Shown here: piece after piece, positions 32,841-43,569 of the stretch
Layout of the letters: every line of letters begins with the position of its first letter
Position numbering within the stretch: the stretch's first letter is position 1
Origin: Larus michahellis
Lineage: Eukaryota; Chordata; Aves; Charadriiformes; Laridae
Direction of reading: 5' to 3'
NCBI RefSeq assembly: GCF_964199755.1
Contig: NC_133907.1
Span: forward strand, 6,019,001 to 6,083,000
Length of the DNA: 64,000 nt
The notes under the pieces: model-generated
Told to the model about the DNA's origin: nothing
What the model saw: the letters and a program-made list of their open reading frames with translations, nothing else
Databases searched by the model: none
Made by a program: the position numbers and the translations under genes

Positions 32841-33610
32841 TCAGAGGACCCTGCAGCAGTGCCCAGCATAAGATCCCCCCCAAGCGGCTCCAGCTGCTGG
32901 GGCTGCGGTGCTGCCTGTCCCCACCGGCTGCGTGGGCTCCACCGTCCACAAGGGGATGTTGGCTCTGGTCTCCATCTCCGCCAGCGTGGCCCTCACCTGC
33001 TCGATCTCCTCCTCCAGGCACGGGGTGGCCGGGGGCTGTGCAGGACCCCCCCCCCGCCGGCTCCCCTTGCGGCCGGGTGGCCCCCGGAGCCCCAGTCCGG
33101 TGCGCAGCGGGGCCGTGCCACCCCCCTGCACGGAGAAGAGCTGGCAGAGGTGGTGGGCTCGGCGCAGATCCTGCAGGAAGAGCTCCAGGGCGGAGAGGAA
33201 GAGCACCCACAACCGCTCCAGCTCCCGCCGCTCCTCGGGGCTCGCTGGTGCCTGCCGCAGCCCTGCCAGCAGCACCTGCCGCAGCCCTGCGGGACGGGGG
33301 ACACTGAGCCAGGGTGGCCCCGGAACCCCTCCACCAGCCCCGCTGCGGGTGCAGGGAGGGTAACATGGCGGCTACCCTGGGCCCCCCACTTCCGCACTGC
33401 AGCAGGCCCCTCCTTACCAGTGCTGAGCTCCCGCGCCTCCGCACTCCTCCTGCGCCGTTCCTCCCGCAGCTGGGGGCCATCGGCACTGCCCCCCAGCTGC
33501 AGCACCAGCTGCCGGTGCCCAGCCGTGGCCTTGCAGAGAGCAGCCTGGATGGCCGCGCATGTCCCCGCTACCCCCTGCGTGCGGCACGCATCCCCTCTCC
33601 TCGGTGCCAT
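32841..33610 (-). CDS. RGS9BP/RGS7BP-like R7-RGS anchor protein
   Basis: Two minus-strand exons, 33418-33610 and 32841-33286, join in phase 1 to give about 212 residues. The sequence matches the R9AP/R7BP family: HRQLVLQLGGSADGPQLREE in the first helix, ERRELERLWVLFLSALELF in the middle, a PLRTG loop, and EEIEQVRATLAEMETRANIP followed by LWTVE near the end. These proteins bind the DEP/DHEX domain of R7 RGS proteins and hold the RGS-Gbeta5 complex at membranes of photoreceptors and neurons. R9AP ends in a transmembrane helix. This protein has none and instead ends GHCCRVL, a Cys-Cys pair suited to palmitoylation as in RGS7BP. There is no counterpart between UBE2C and TNNC2 in human. It could be a third vertebrate paralogue. 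Confidence 0.75.
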
Positions 33611-34386
33611 CGCGCCCCACGAGAATAGGGCAGGGCCAGGGCCCCCCGTGGTCACCCCCGGCTCTCTGGGGGGCTCAGCACCCCTGTGCCGCAGCACTGC
33701 GCCTCAGGGATGCAACGGGCTCCAAGCTGTTTCCCTGTGTCCTGCTAACTGCACAGCACTGGTCACACTGTCCCAATATGGGCTGGGTGGGCCCCAGCCC
33801 AAGGACTGTGTCCCCCCTTGTTCCCCCCCAGCTGGAGAGGCTGCGCAGAGCCACCCGCAGGGCAGCGGGTCCCTGGGGAGCAGCGACGCATGGCGGCTGG
33901 CACAGGCTCTCCAGGCACAGAGGCTCCAACTTCGCCTTGACCCTGCAGGGAGGGGGCTGCTGCTGCTGCCCTGCCCCCGCTTATAGCCAGGTCCTCTGCA
34001 CCCTTCTGGGTGGGACACAGGGGTCCTGGTGTGCGGCAGACAGTGGTGGTCCCCCAGGATCCCCTTGGTCCCATTGCCCTGCCCCAGAGTGGGCAGGAGC
34101 AGCCCCCTACGGCTCTGAGGCCGGGGCCATGCTCCCTCCTCCGCTGGCGTGTGAACCGGCTGCTCCGCATGGAAAATCTGAGCTCAGCGTTGGCGTCTGC
34201 CCAGCAGCCCGTGGGAACCGCTGCCCCCGCACCCACCCGGCACGGCACTGCGGGGTGAGCCCGGCCGGCATGACCCAGACACGTCCCCCTCCCTGGGGAG
34301 CGGTGCAGGGCGGGGACACGGTGCTGCAACCCCCTCCCCACGCAAACCCGGTGAAGTTCCGCACCGGCAGCTCAAGCCTTTCCCCT
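33611..34386. other. Promoter and leader side of the RGS9BP-like gene
   Basis: About 780 bp between the RGS9BP-like start and the TNNC2 3' end. It is CpG-rich, and no further exon is supported. Confidence 0.4.
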
Positions 34387-34392
34387 TTTATT
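34387..34392 (-). terminator. poly(A) signal of TNNC2
   Basis: Minus-strand AATAAA about 200 bp after the TAA at 34593-34595. Confidence 0.7.
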
Positions 34393-34592
34393 GAGGCTCA
34401 GACTGAAACCACATGCAATAGACTGGAGGAAAAGCTCGGCCGCCGGCAGCGGGGTGAGACCGGGACCCCAACGCAGGGCAGGGTCCCAGCCGGCGTGGGC
34501 AGCCGGGGACCGGGCGCTGCGGAACTGCTGCTGCCTGGGCAGCAGCAGAGCAGGGCCGGGCGCAGCGGCCGGCCCGAGGAATGTCTTGTCCC

Positions 34593-36245
34593 TTACTGCA
34601 CACCCTCCATCATCTTCAGGAACTCTGCAAGAGAGCGGCACGCTCAGCCCCCGGCCATGCTCAGGGTGGGCAGCATGGGCGCTTTGCCAGGGCAGCTGTG
34701 GGGTGAGGACTGGGACTGTCGCTCACCATCAAAGTCAATGCGGCCATCGTTGTTCTTGTCCGAGTCCTTCATCAGGTCCTCTATGTCCTCCTCGGTGACG
34801 TGCTCCCCGGTGGCCCTCAGGATCTCACCCAGCTCCTCGATGTCGATGAATCCATCTGCGTTCCTGCAGGAGGGTGAGGGCAGGATGCGGCCCCCGCTCA
34901 CCCCTGCGGTCAGGACAGGCAGGCATCGCCCCCCCACTCACCGGTCAAAGATGCGGAAGCAGTTGGCCAACTCCTCCTCGGACTTTCCCTTGGCATCCTC
35001 TTTCATCTGGCGCACCATCATGACCAAGAACTCCTCGAAGTCGATGGTGCCGCTGCCTGCGGGTAGGAAACCAAGCGCGGGTCAGGCTGCCGGCCCGCTG
35101 CCCACCGTTTGCTGCCCACCACCGAGGGTTGCTCACCATCCTCGTCCACCTCCTCTATGATGGCGTCCAGCTCCTCCTTGGTGGGGTTCTGGCCCAGCAT
35201 CCTCATCACCGTCCCCAGCTCCTTGGTGCTGATGTCCCCGCCGCCATCCGCATCAAACATGTCGAAGGCGGCCTTGAACTCTGCGGGGAAGGGTGTCAGG
35301 GCCGGGCAGCGCATGGGACGGGGCCATGGCAGCAGGACAGAGCCTGGTCCTACACCCTGTCCAGATATGGCCCCTCTCCCCACCGCCCCCCGCGCTCACC
35401 CGCAATCATCTCCTCGCTGAGGAAGGCGCGGGCTTCCGCTTGCTGGTCCGTCTGCAAGGCAAGGGAGCAGGGTCACCACAGCTGCCGCCATAGCGTCCAG
35501 GAGCCTCCCATGCAGCGCAGACCCGGTGGCACAGGGGTGCAGGGAGAGCCCCTGCCCAGCTGGAAGACAATGCCGTGCCCGGCCAAGCCACAGCCCCTGG
35601 CGATTGCCACCGCTCTGGTGCCACCCAGGCACCTGTGAAGGATGGTGGGCTGCAGGGAGCTGCCTGCCCAGGGCCCCCCCGCCAGCCAGGGGGGTTCCAT
35701 GACGCAGGGGCCACGGTCCCCGTGTACAGCCTTGGCATCCCAGGCACGCAGCGCTATTTTGGGGATCTCCTCGTCTCCCCTTATAGGGAGCAGAGGGGCC
35801 ATGGCCACAGGCACCTGTCGGCCCCGATTGAGTTTCTCCTGGAGGCGCAGGCCGCCGGTGGCGACGCCATGTCGCATGACCCAGCGCTCGGCTTTCAGAC
35901 ACTCCACCACTGCCGCCTCCACGCAGCTCCGAGCTCCGGCCGGGCCTGATCCAGCGTCCTCAGGTGCCCGCACCCCTTGGGCAACCGCGCGGTCTCCCCC
36001 TGGGCACATCCTGCAGGGACCCTATGCCGCCACGATACCTCCCTGCCCTCGCCCATCACGGTCAGCTGGCCCCAGGGACCTTCTCCTCATCGCCATCCGT
36101 GGAAGCACCTCGGCAGCTCAAATTCCCCAGGTGCGTGCGATTCCCCCGGGAGCATGCAGTGCCCACCACCTCCTGCCCCACCGGGTCCCACCCCAGCACA
36201 CAGCTCATGACACACGGCACACGACAGCATGGGGGTTCTTACCAT
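34593..36245 (-). CDS. TNNC2: Troponin C, fast skeletal muscle
   Basis: This is the calcium sensor of the thin filament in fast skeletal muscle; binding of calcium relieves troponin I inhibition. Minus-strand exons are 36243-36245 (the ATG only), 35400-35451, 35137-35280, 34942-35056, 34727-34863 and 34593-34624, giving 160 residues as in human. The four EF-hand loops are visible: [36 protein letters not shown] and [12 protein letters not shown]. The protein ends [11 protein letters not shown]1 is intact, as expected for the fast rather than the cardiac isoform. The first coding exon holds the single Met codon before a GTAAGA donor, as in other troponin C genes. A MEF2-type site lies upstream. 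Confidence 0.97.
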
Positions 36246-36440
36246 TGAAGGCATTTCTGCTGCTTCCCTCCCGCAGGGAGTCACCACCTCCTGCAGCAGA
36301 AGCCCCCAGAAGCTCCCTAGTGCCCCTGGCACCCCAATTTGTAGCGTCCCCACTGCCCGGCGCGCCCCCAACTGCTGGCCCCCTGGCCACAGCAGCCTAT
36401 CAGCTCCCCAGTGGAAATCCGGCCCCGCTCATTGGCAACA

Positions 36441-36446
36441 GGTGCA
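36441..36446 (-). promoter_or_regulatory. CACCTG E-box upstream of TNNC2
   Basis: The minus strand reads CACCTG about 200 bp upstream of the TNNC2 start exon, a muscle-type E-box. Support is by motif and position only. Confidence 0.35.
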
Positions 36447-36597
36447 TTTTACCTAATTTAGCCAAAGCGTTATTGGCCAAGAGCTGGGGATTAAACATGG
36501 GTCTGAAGCTGGGATAGAAATTCAAGCCCTCTGGGGAGGGACACCGGAGCCTTGGCAGGAGGGCGGTCATGACCCCCTCCTTGCAGCAAGGAGGGGG

Positions 36598-36607
36598 TTA
36601 AAAATAG
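36598..36607 (-). promoter_or_regulatory. MEF2 site (CTATTTTTAA) upstream of TNNC2
   Basis: A perfect YTAWWWWTAR MEF2 motif about 350 bp upstream of the TNNC2 ATG exon. MEF2 is a known regulator of fast-muscle genes. The same 10-mer occurs next to NEURL2. Confidence 0.5.
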
Positions 36608-36619
36608 CCCCAGAACCGC

Positions 36620-38402
36620 CAGCATCACCCAGAGAAGGGGCCCAGGGCTTCCCCCAGCACCGAGCTGTTTACCCCAGCGCCTGGGGCATTGCCTGCTCCC
36701 CTGACGAACCTGCAGCCCTGCCTGGGGCAGTCTCCTGGCACAGGGACAGGTTTCCCTAGTGTGGTGTCCCCTCCCTCATCCCCACAAGACCCCGGGGGGC
36801 TCCAGCCTCACCCTGCCACCTCCAGCCCCTTGCCTTCATCCCCATTTTCTGCCCGGGTGGGTCAGGGCAGAGCCACGTCGCAGCACTCTGCCCAAGATGA
36901 GGTGCAGAGCCCCTGAGGGGGCGCGGAGCATCCCCATCCCTGCAATATGGGGTCCCCGGCGCTGTTGGCACCTGTCCCCCAGATCTGGAAAAGGCCCCAT
37001 CCCTCCGTGCTGTCGGAAGAGTGGGAAATCTGCCCGGGTGCCTCCTCGAAGGCTCTACCCTCGCGCACCGCAGCCCTTGCCAGCCACCTTTGCCAGGGTC
37101 TAGTCAGGGCTAGTGGCTTTGGGGGTGTGCTGGCCAAGTGGACCGTGGCCTGCAATGCTTCAAGGGTGTTGCACAGAGGCTCGGCGCTGCAGTGGGGTCA
37201 GGCTGGCAGCACCCTGTCCCACAAGGTCCCAGCACCAGGGACATTCAGGACGTTCCCTGGCTCCTGGTTTTGCCAGGATTGCAATTCCCCAGCTGGGAGC
37301 TGGGGCTAGCATCAGCCCCCAGCAGCCAGCAGCCAGGGCGGGAAGGGGTTGAGGAGGCATTGGGACCCCCGGGCTCTGGGTGCAAAAGCCCCCACAGACC
37401 TGCCTGAGCCCAGGCAAGCGCAGGGATCCCCATCTGAGCCCAGGCTGGGTGTCGGGTGGTGGAACAAGGCGCAGCAGGCGAGCAGAGGCAGAGCGATGGC
37501 AGCAGCTGGACTTGCTCCTCGATATTAATAGACATTCCCAAGAAAGTGGTGAGGAGGGAGCCGGCACGGTGCTAAATAAGGCAGGGTGAGCACCGGGGGT
37601 GCAGCCCAGCTGCACGGGGCGCGTGGCGAGGCCAACCGGGGCAAGGGTGGCCGGCTGCCAGGGTAGCCCAGGGGACGTCCCGCAGGGATCGGGAGCCTGG
37701 GTGCAGGCTACAGAGATATCGGGGTACCGGGATATCGGGGTACCGGGATATCGGGGTACCAGGATAAGGGGCTACTTGGGGTATCAGGACCCCAAGACCC
37801 CGCGGTGCCAGGCGCCGGGGTGCGGGGCTCCAGTGGCCCCAGGCGGGGGCACCCGGTGCCCTGCCAGGGCAGCCCCGGCGCTGGCAGTGGAGGGCCGCCC
37901 TGCCGTGACCCGCTCCGGGCCGTGCCGTGCCGGGCCGTGCCCATCCCCGCCGTGTCGCGCCGCCCGTGCCGGCCCCGCCGCCGCGATCCGGGTTCCCGGC
38001 GGAGGCGGAGCCGCGCAGGGAGGATCCCGGGACGAGCCGCGGCGGAGCAGCCATCGCTCGGCACCGCCCGGCTCGGCACGGCCCGGGCCAGCACGGTACG
38101 GACCGGGCCGGCACCGCCCGCAGCGGGGACGGGGCCGCGCCGGGCCGGGGCGGGGGCGGGCTGGGGGCGAGGCGGGGGCCGGGGCTGCACCGGGGTAGGG
38201 GGGGGTGTCCCAGGGCCTGGGTGTCCCGCGGACGCGCTGTCCCAGCCCAGGCCCGTGCGGTGCCCTCGGTTGCCGGTGCTGCACCGGTCCGCGGTGGGCA
38301 GCACAGTGCGGATGCAACGGGCGGCCCCTGGCCCCCTGCCCGTCCCACCGTGTTGGGGCAACCGGGCCTGACCCCTCCGCTTCGGCAGCTGGGCCGGACG
38401 GG
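36620..38402. other. Interval between divergent TNNC2 and SNX21 genes
   Basis: No coding exon was recognised. The proximal part holds TNNC2 upstream sequence. The part from about 37800 to 38400 is a CpG island that forms the SNX21 promoter and leader. Open frames across the island have no recognisable domain. Confidence 0.5.
37715..37762. repeat. 16-bp tandem repeat, three copies
   Basis: Three copies of GATATCGGGGTACCGG. Each unit contains two 6-bp palindromes (GATATC and GGTACC). Confidence 0.9.
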
Positions 38403-39985
38403 ATGGCCGCCCGCATCCTGCACCGCCTGCGGCACGCGCTGGCCGGTGAAGGCGGCCGGGAGGAGCGGGCGCATGGTGGCTCCGAGGCCGAGGACTTCCC
38501 GGAGAGCTCGGAGCTGGAGGACGACACGGAGGGGCTGTCGACGCGCCTCAGCGGCACCCTGAGCTTCACCAGCCACGAGGAGGAGGAGGACGAGGAGAAC
38601 GAGGAGGAGGACGGTGCTGGAGAGGGGCTGGGGGAGCCACCGCAGGCGACGGGGGCAGCAGCGGGTGCAGAGGACGGAGGCAGGTGCTGGGGCCGATGTG
38701 CTGGGGGGGCCGGGGCAGCAGCACCCTGTGGGGGACCCAAGCGATGGTGGGGGGCCGGCAGCCTGGAGATGTCGGGGGGCTGGGAGAGCCCCGTCCCCTG
38801 CGGCGGGTGGGCTGACACCCCTCTCCTGGCGCAGAGTGGGGCCCCGCGGCGGAGCGCCCCGGCAGCAGCCTGCTGACCCGGCAGCTGCAGGAGCTGTGGA
38901 GGAAGTCGCGGGGCAACCTGGCACCACAGCGGCTGCTCTTCGAGGTCACCAGCGCCAGCGTGGTCAGCGAACGCTCCTCCAAGTACGTGGTGAGTGAGCC
39001 CGGCGGGGCTGGGCGGGCGCAGGGAGGGCGCAGGGGTGGGCACGGGTCCTGCTCCCTCCTGGGGTAGGGGATCCTACAGGGCTGGCGCTTATTTCTCTCT
39101 GTCTTTCCCCGTGCTGCTCGGACGGTGCTGGCGGCTCAGATGAGCCTCAGGTAACTATCGCCGATGGGTGCTGTGGCTGCGGCAGCCCAACCTGCTCCCT
39201 CCTGCCTGGGCAAACCCCCCTGCGGCCCCTCCACAGCCGTGCGCCTGGCTCTGCCCGGTCCCGCGGGAGCAGCGTGCCCGTGCCACCACCCTGACGCCCG
39301 GTTCCCCCCGCAGCTCTACACCATCTACCTGATCCGCTCCGGCCGGTTCGACAAGGCCCCCGCCGCCATCACCCGGCGCTACTCGGACTTCGAGCGGCTG
39401 AACCGCCGCCTGCGCTGCCGCTTTGGCTGCGACATGGCCGGCATCGCCTTCCCCAGGAAGAGGCTGCGCCGGAATTTCACCGCCGAGACCATCGCCAAAC
39501 GAAGCCGAGCCTTCGAGCAGTTCCTGTCCCACCTGCACTCCATCGCCGAGATCCGCCGCTCCCCCGAGTTCCTCGAGTTCTTCTTCCTGCAGGACTTGCG
39601 AGCCGCGCAGCGCCTGACCTGCACCGGCATGTACCGCGAGGCCCTGGCCACCTGGGCCAATGCCTACCGGCTGCAGGACCGGCTGGGGGTCTGCAGCTCC
39701 GGCCGCTTCCTCCTGACGCTGGCTGGGCTGGCTGTCTGCCACCAGGAGCTGGACGAGCTCGGCGAGGCCCACGGCTGCTGCGAGCAGGCGCTACAGCTGC
39801 TGGAAACCCAAGGTAGCCACCCACTGCTGGGACCCTTCCTTCAGGCCCATGTCCACCTGGCCTGGAAGGTGGGCAAGGACAAGCGGCGCTCGGAAGCCCG
39901 GCTGCAGGACCTGCGGGAGGCCGGGCCGCCCCTGCAGCAGCAGCCCACCCTGAAGGAATGCCTGATCAAGGAGCCTCTGGAGTGA
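38403..39985 (+). CDS. SNX21: Sorting nexin 21
   Basis: This PX-domain protein binds phosphoinositides and acts on endosomes. Exons are 38403-38679, 38835-38989 and 39314-39985, giving about 367 residues (human 373). The N-terminus MAARILHRLRHALAGEG and the acidic segment (FPESSELEDD, then a Glu-rich run) match human SNX21. The PX domain lies in exons 2-3, with the lipid-binding RRYSDFERLNRRL and FPRKRLRRNFTAETIAKRS. The C-terminal PX-associated helical repeat includes LTCTGMYREALATWANAYRL and the end LKECLIKEPLE. The exon 1 donor is uncertain. The nearby GT at 38684 would shift the frame into exon 2, while a GC donor at 38680 (GAG|GCAGGT) restores it. Confidence 0.93.
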
Positions 39986-40383
39986 GTGTCCAGCGCCCGT
40001 GCTGGCAGGAGGGCAGGGGGCCACGTGGGGCTCATGCCCGGGGCGGCTGGGAGCAGCGAGGGCAATGCCGCGGGTGGGGATGGGGCAGGGAGGCAGCGCT
40101 GGATCCCGCTGGCAGCACAGCCCACACTCCGGAGCTGCCTTGAAAATGCACTTTGTCTGTGGTGAGTCTGTCCCGTGGGGCTGGGTGCTCATGGGTGCTC
40201 ATCACCCGCACCGGCGCTGCCGGGAGCCGGCTCCCCCACTGCGGGGGTGCTTCTAGAGTGGATGAGACTTTAGCTGGGACATACTGGCACTGCGTAAGGG
40301 AACGGGAAGGCTTCTGGCAGGGTCTGGGGCTCTTGCCAGGAACTTCCCGTATATAATAAAATATAACAAAAAGGACTTTATTT

Positions 40384-40389
40384 AATAAA
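40384..40389 (+). terminator. poly(A) signal of SNX21
   Basis: AATAAA at 40384; an earlier AATAAA at 40355 may be an alternative. Both lie about 370-400 bp after the stop. Confidence 0.65.
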
Positions 40390-40821
40390 GTCTTGTTAGG
40401 AAGAAGAGCGGGGTGCCTGCTGCGTCTGTTCAGCTTCACTTCCCCCAGGGCACCATCAGTGGGAAGTATCAAACCCCACATCCTGAGGTGGGAGCTGCCT
40501 CGTCCCCTTCCCTCGGCTCCCAGGGGCTGGCTCCCCTTGCGAGCCCGTCCCTGGGGAGGAGACCAAGGGTGAGCAGAAGCAGCAACTGACAAGTGCTGGG
40601 AGCACGAGGAGGGCAGGAGAAGTGAGAAGGGGAAGCCACGTGTGCCACAGTAGCACTTTCCTCTCCTGTGACCCAGCCTGCTGTGGGGACAGAGCCATCC
40701 CGCAGTGCCCCTGGCGCTCCCCGCCCTTCCCCTGCCAGGAGATGCTCCCTCAGGTGAGCACAATCACGGGCGCCAAGGGGACAAACTCCAGGGGACAGAG
40801 CCCAGCTGTTCATGTGATGGC

Positions 40822-40827
40822 TTTATT
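40822..40827 (-). terminator. poly(A) signal of ACOT8
   Basis: Minus-strand AATAAA about 230 bp after the ACOT8 stop at 41057. Confidence 0.7.
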
Positions 40828-41056
40828 TAAGGCAGTGAAGGGTGCCTGATTGCAGTGTGCAGTTACATGCTGTGCAGCTGGCAGTCCGTCACAGCGGATG
40901 CCTCTGCGGGTCCCCATCCCTGCAGTGCTGGATCCAGCCTGGTCTCCTTCGAGGCTCCTTCCCGCTGCCACCCAGGATCCCACCTCGCCTGCATCTGTTT
41001 TGGTCCCAGGGTCCCTCCTCGGTGTGCTTCAGCTCCAGCCCATGGGGGTTCCTCAG

Positions 41057-43261
41057 CTAGAGCTTGCTCTGGGTTGGTGTTTGCTCCACCCTGATGACTC
41101 CTTCCTGTGCACAGGTGACAGCCAGGACCCCATCCCTGCGCCACAACCGTCCCTGCACCAGTCCTCGGCACCCACCTGCAGAAAGGGCCTGTCAGAGTGT
41201 GGCCCGCCACACCTTGAGGCAGGCAGGGCTGGCCTTTGCCGCATGGGTCCCCAGGGAATGCGGTGAGGACTCACCAGCCCAGGGGCTCTCACACTCATAT
41301 AGCATCCAGTGGTCTGCTCGGAAGGGTGCGTGGAACCACATGGAATGGTCAAGGGACACCATGAACTTGATGCGGTACTGCCGGTGCGGGAGCAGGGCCG
41401 TGCCCAGGAAGGCATAATCGGAGATGTAGGCGGCCACGCAGCAGTGCACCTTCATGTCAGTCTCTCCTGCAAAGCAACTGGCGCTGCTGGAGTGGCCGTG
41501 GGACAAGCCTGGGTAGGTAGTGTGAGGCAAAGCCCCAGGAGCTCTGCTTCCCCGAGGGCCAGCTGCTGGCCAAGCAGAGCTGAGATGTTTTTCCAGACCT
41601 GCTCCCCTTGCCATGCCCCCCGGGGAAAACCGTCCATGGCTAAGCACAGCACACAGGCATTGCTTCATGCTCTGGCACCCACGCCTGTATTTCAGCCTTG
41701 AAATCCGCAGGCTTCTCCACAGGCTTGGGGCGCAGACAGCCTCTGAATCACAACCCCCTTGGCCCACTCCGTCGTGAGCGTGCTCTACAGCTTAAGCTTG
41801 AACCCTCAGCTCATGAGGCAGCTGAGCCACCCTCCTGGCAAGACCCACCTATGTAGCCTCGTGCTCGCACCCAGAAGAGCTGCTTCGGCTCCTGCGGCTC
41901 TGAGCAGAATATATCTGGCGGGTTCACAGGTTTGATATCAATCGGCACATCTTCGGCTTGAATCTTGTTGAGATGCTTTCTGTATCTCTCCGCCAAGTTA
42001 GGATTCCTGTAGACCAACACAGAGAAGAGAGGTTAATGCCAAGCAGGCCAGGGCATGTTCTGCTGGCAGTGGCTTCAGCCCAGGGATCCAGGGCCACACA
42101 GAAAGGCAGGAGGGGCATGGCTCCTGCCCTGTCCTGCCCTGCTTCTATACTTCCCTTCCATGTGTATTTTGGGAACTCCTTGGGCAGTCACCCCAATCCC
42201 TATGCTTCCCTAAGCCCCAGGCACAGAGAAGGGTGTCCCTGGATGCCCCTTCCACCCTGCTCACTGCAAGAACTTCTTGATGAGCTCCTCTTGCGTCAGC
42301 AGCTCCTCAGGGGGTGGCACGGCAGGCATGGTGAACTGGTGCTGCACTGGGCTCCCCTGGGAGAGCTGGAAGGAGGCCTGGCAGGTGAAGATCGGCTTTC
42401 CATGCTGGATGGCCTTTACGGAACGAACAGAGAAGCTCTTCCCTGTGCGGGTCCGCTCCACCTCGTACAGCACCGGCACCTTAGGGTCCCCTAGGACAGA
42501 CAAGGGATGTTCTGCCATAGGGCCACCACATACCACAGAAGGGACCTGACCTACAGAGGTCGAGCACTGGGGCCAGGAAGGCTGAGCCTGCCATGCCCTG
42601 TGCTGGCAGTGCCACCCACACGCTCGCTCTGCTGTGCTGGAGCCAGGATGGCAGCACCTTCTCACCCCTGTGGGCCTCAGCCCCAGCTTCCCCAACCCCT
42701 CAACCGCTGGATTCACCATCTGGCCCCAGTCCCACCATAAGCCCCAGCCTCCCCCACCCCCTGCACCCTGTCCCCCTGCCGTCTCTTAGCCCCGGGCACC
42801 CCCCGACCCTGGCATGAGAAGCCCGGCCCCCTCCCCTGGTCCCTGACCTGCTCCTCCCACCCCGGCTCCCCAGCCGCCCTTCCCGCAGGCCCGTTGTCCC
42901 GGTCCCGGCCCACCTGCCCGCACGAAGTAGCAGTGCAGCGAGTGGACTTGCTCGTCGCGGCTAACAGCGCGGGCGGCCGCCACCAGCGCCTGGCCCACGA
43001 TCTGCCCGCCGAAGAGGCGCTGTGTTGCGGGCACCCAGTGGTGCCGGCCCCTGCGGGGGAGAAGGCGGCGGCGGTGAGGGGGGCGGCGGGGAGGGCGGGC
43101 CGGTCCCGGCGCCCCGGTGCCCCCGCGCACCTGAAGAGGTCGAGCTCCAGCCGCTCCAGGTTCAGCACGCTGGTGATCAGCACGCTACGCAGGTCCCCGG
43201 GCGGCGGCCGCCCTGACCCCGGCCCTGCGCCAGTCCCGCCGCCGTTGCCCGGAGCCGCCAT
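41057..43261 (-). CDS. ACOT8: Peroxisomal acyl-CoA thioesterase 8
   Basis: This enzyme hydrolyses acyl-CoAs, including bile-acid and medium to long chain species, inside peroxisomes. Minus-strand exons are 43131-43261, 42914-43050, 42265-42490, 41849-42006, 41275-41466 and 41057-41175, about 320 residues (human 319). Two hotdog folds of the TesB type are visible: LFGGQIVGQALVAAARAVS in the first, and HCCVAAYISDYAFLGTALLP and VSLDHSMWFHAPFRADHWML in the second. The Asp of SLDHS, the Ser of ECESPWAG and the Gln of TCAQEG correspond to the TesB catalytic triad. The protein ends in SKL, a perfect type 1 peroxisomal targeting signal. It is transcribed head to head with ZSWIM3. Confidence 0.96.
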
Positions 43262-43569
43262 CTCCTCAGCGACCCCGAACCGGCGCCACTGACAGCGGCA
43301 ACATCCGGTGTGGGAAGCACCGCCCACCCGCGGGACGGGGAGCCGCCAGCTGATTGGGCTGTCGAGCAGTCAGTCAGGTGCGCCGTGGCAGAACGCTCTG
43401 GGATGATTGGCTTATCTCCTGGCAATCCGGAGAGGACGTCTCTGGTTGGTCAAATGCAGGATGTGGGCGGTGCTCCAGGTGGTTTAATACAGGCGGCGGG
43501 GGAAGTGCCTCTCTCTTTGGGGAAGCGGTGGCCGCGGGGTCGGAGGTTGTGGTGGGTCCCGGGCCCGCC
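43262..43569. promoter_or_regulatory. Bidirectional promoter between ACOT8 and ZSWIM3
   Basis: Only 308 bp separate the two start codons, which point in opposite directions. The stretch has inverted CCAAT motifs (GATTGG at 43351-43356 and at 43405-43410) and no good TATA box, as expected for a shared housekeeping promoter. Confidence 0.6.

Noticed and set aside
33559-35160. 533-codon plus-strand open frame across the TNNC2 region
   Set aside because: It runs antisense through the TNNC2 exons and the RGS9BP-like upstream region, has no domain, and is explained by GC-rich DNA lacking stops.
38684-38685. GT at the end of SNX21 exon 1 as the normal donor
   Set aside because: It gives phase 2 while exon 2 needs phase 1; the conserved SNX21 frame would be lost.
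39130-39160. Extra small SNX21 exon near the ATGAGCCTCAG|GTAACT stretch
   Set aside because: The human protein joins KYV directly to LYT, and the exons on either side already match in phase 0.
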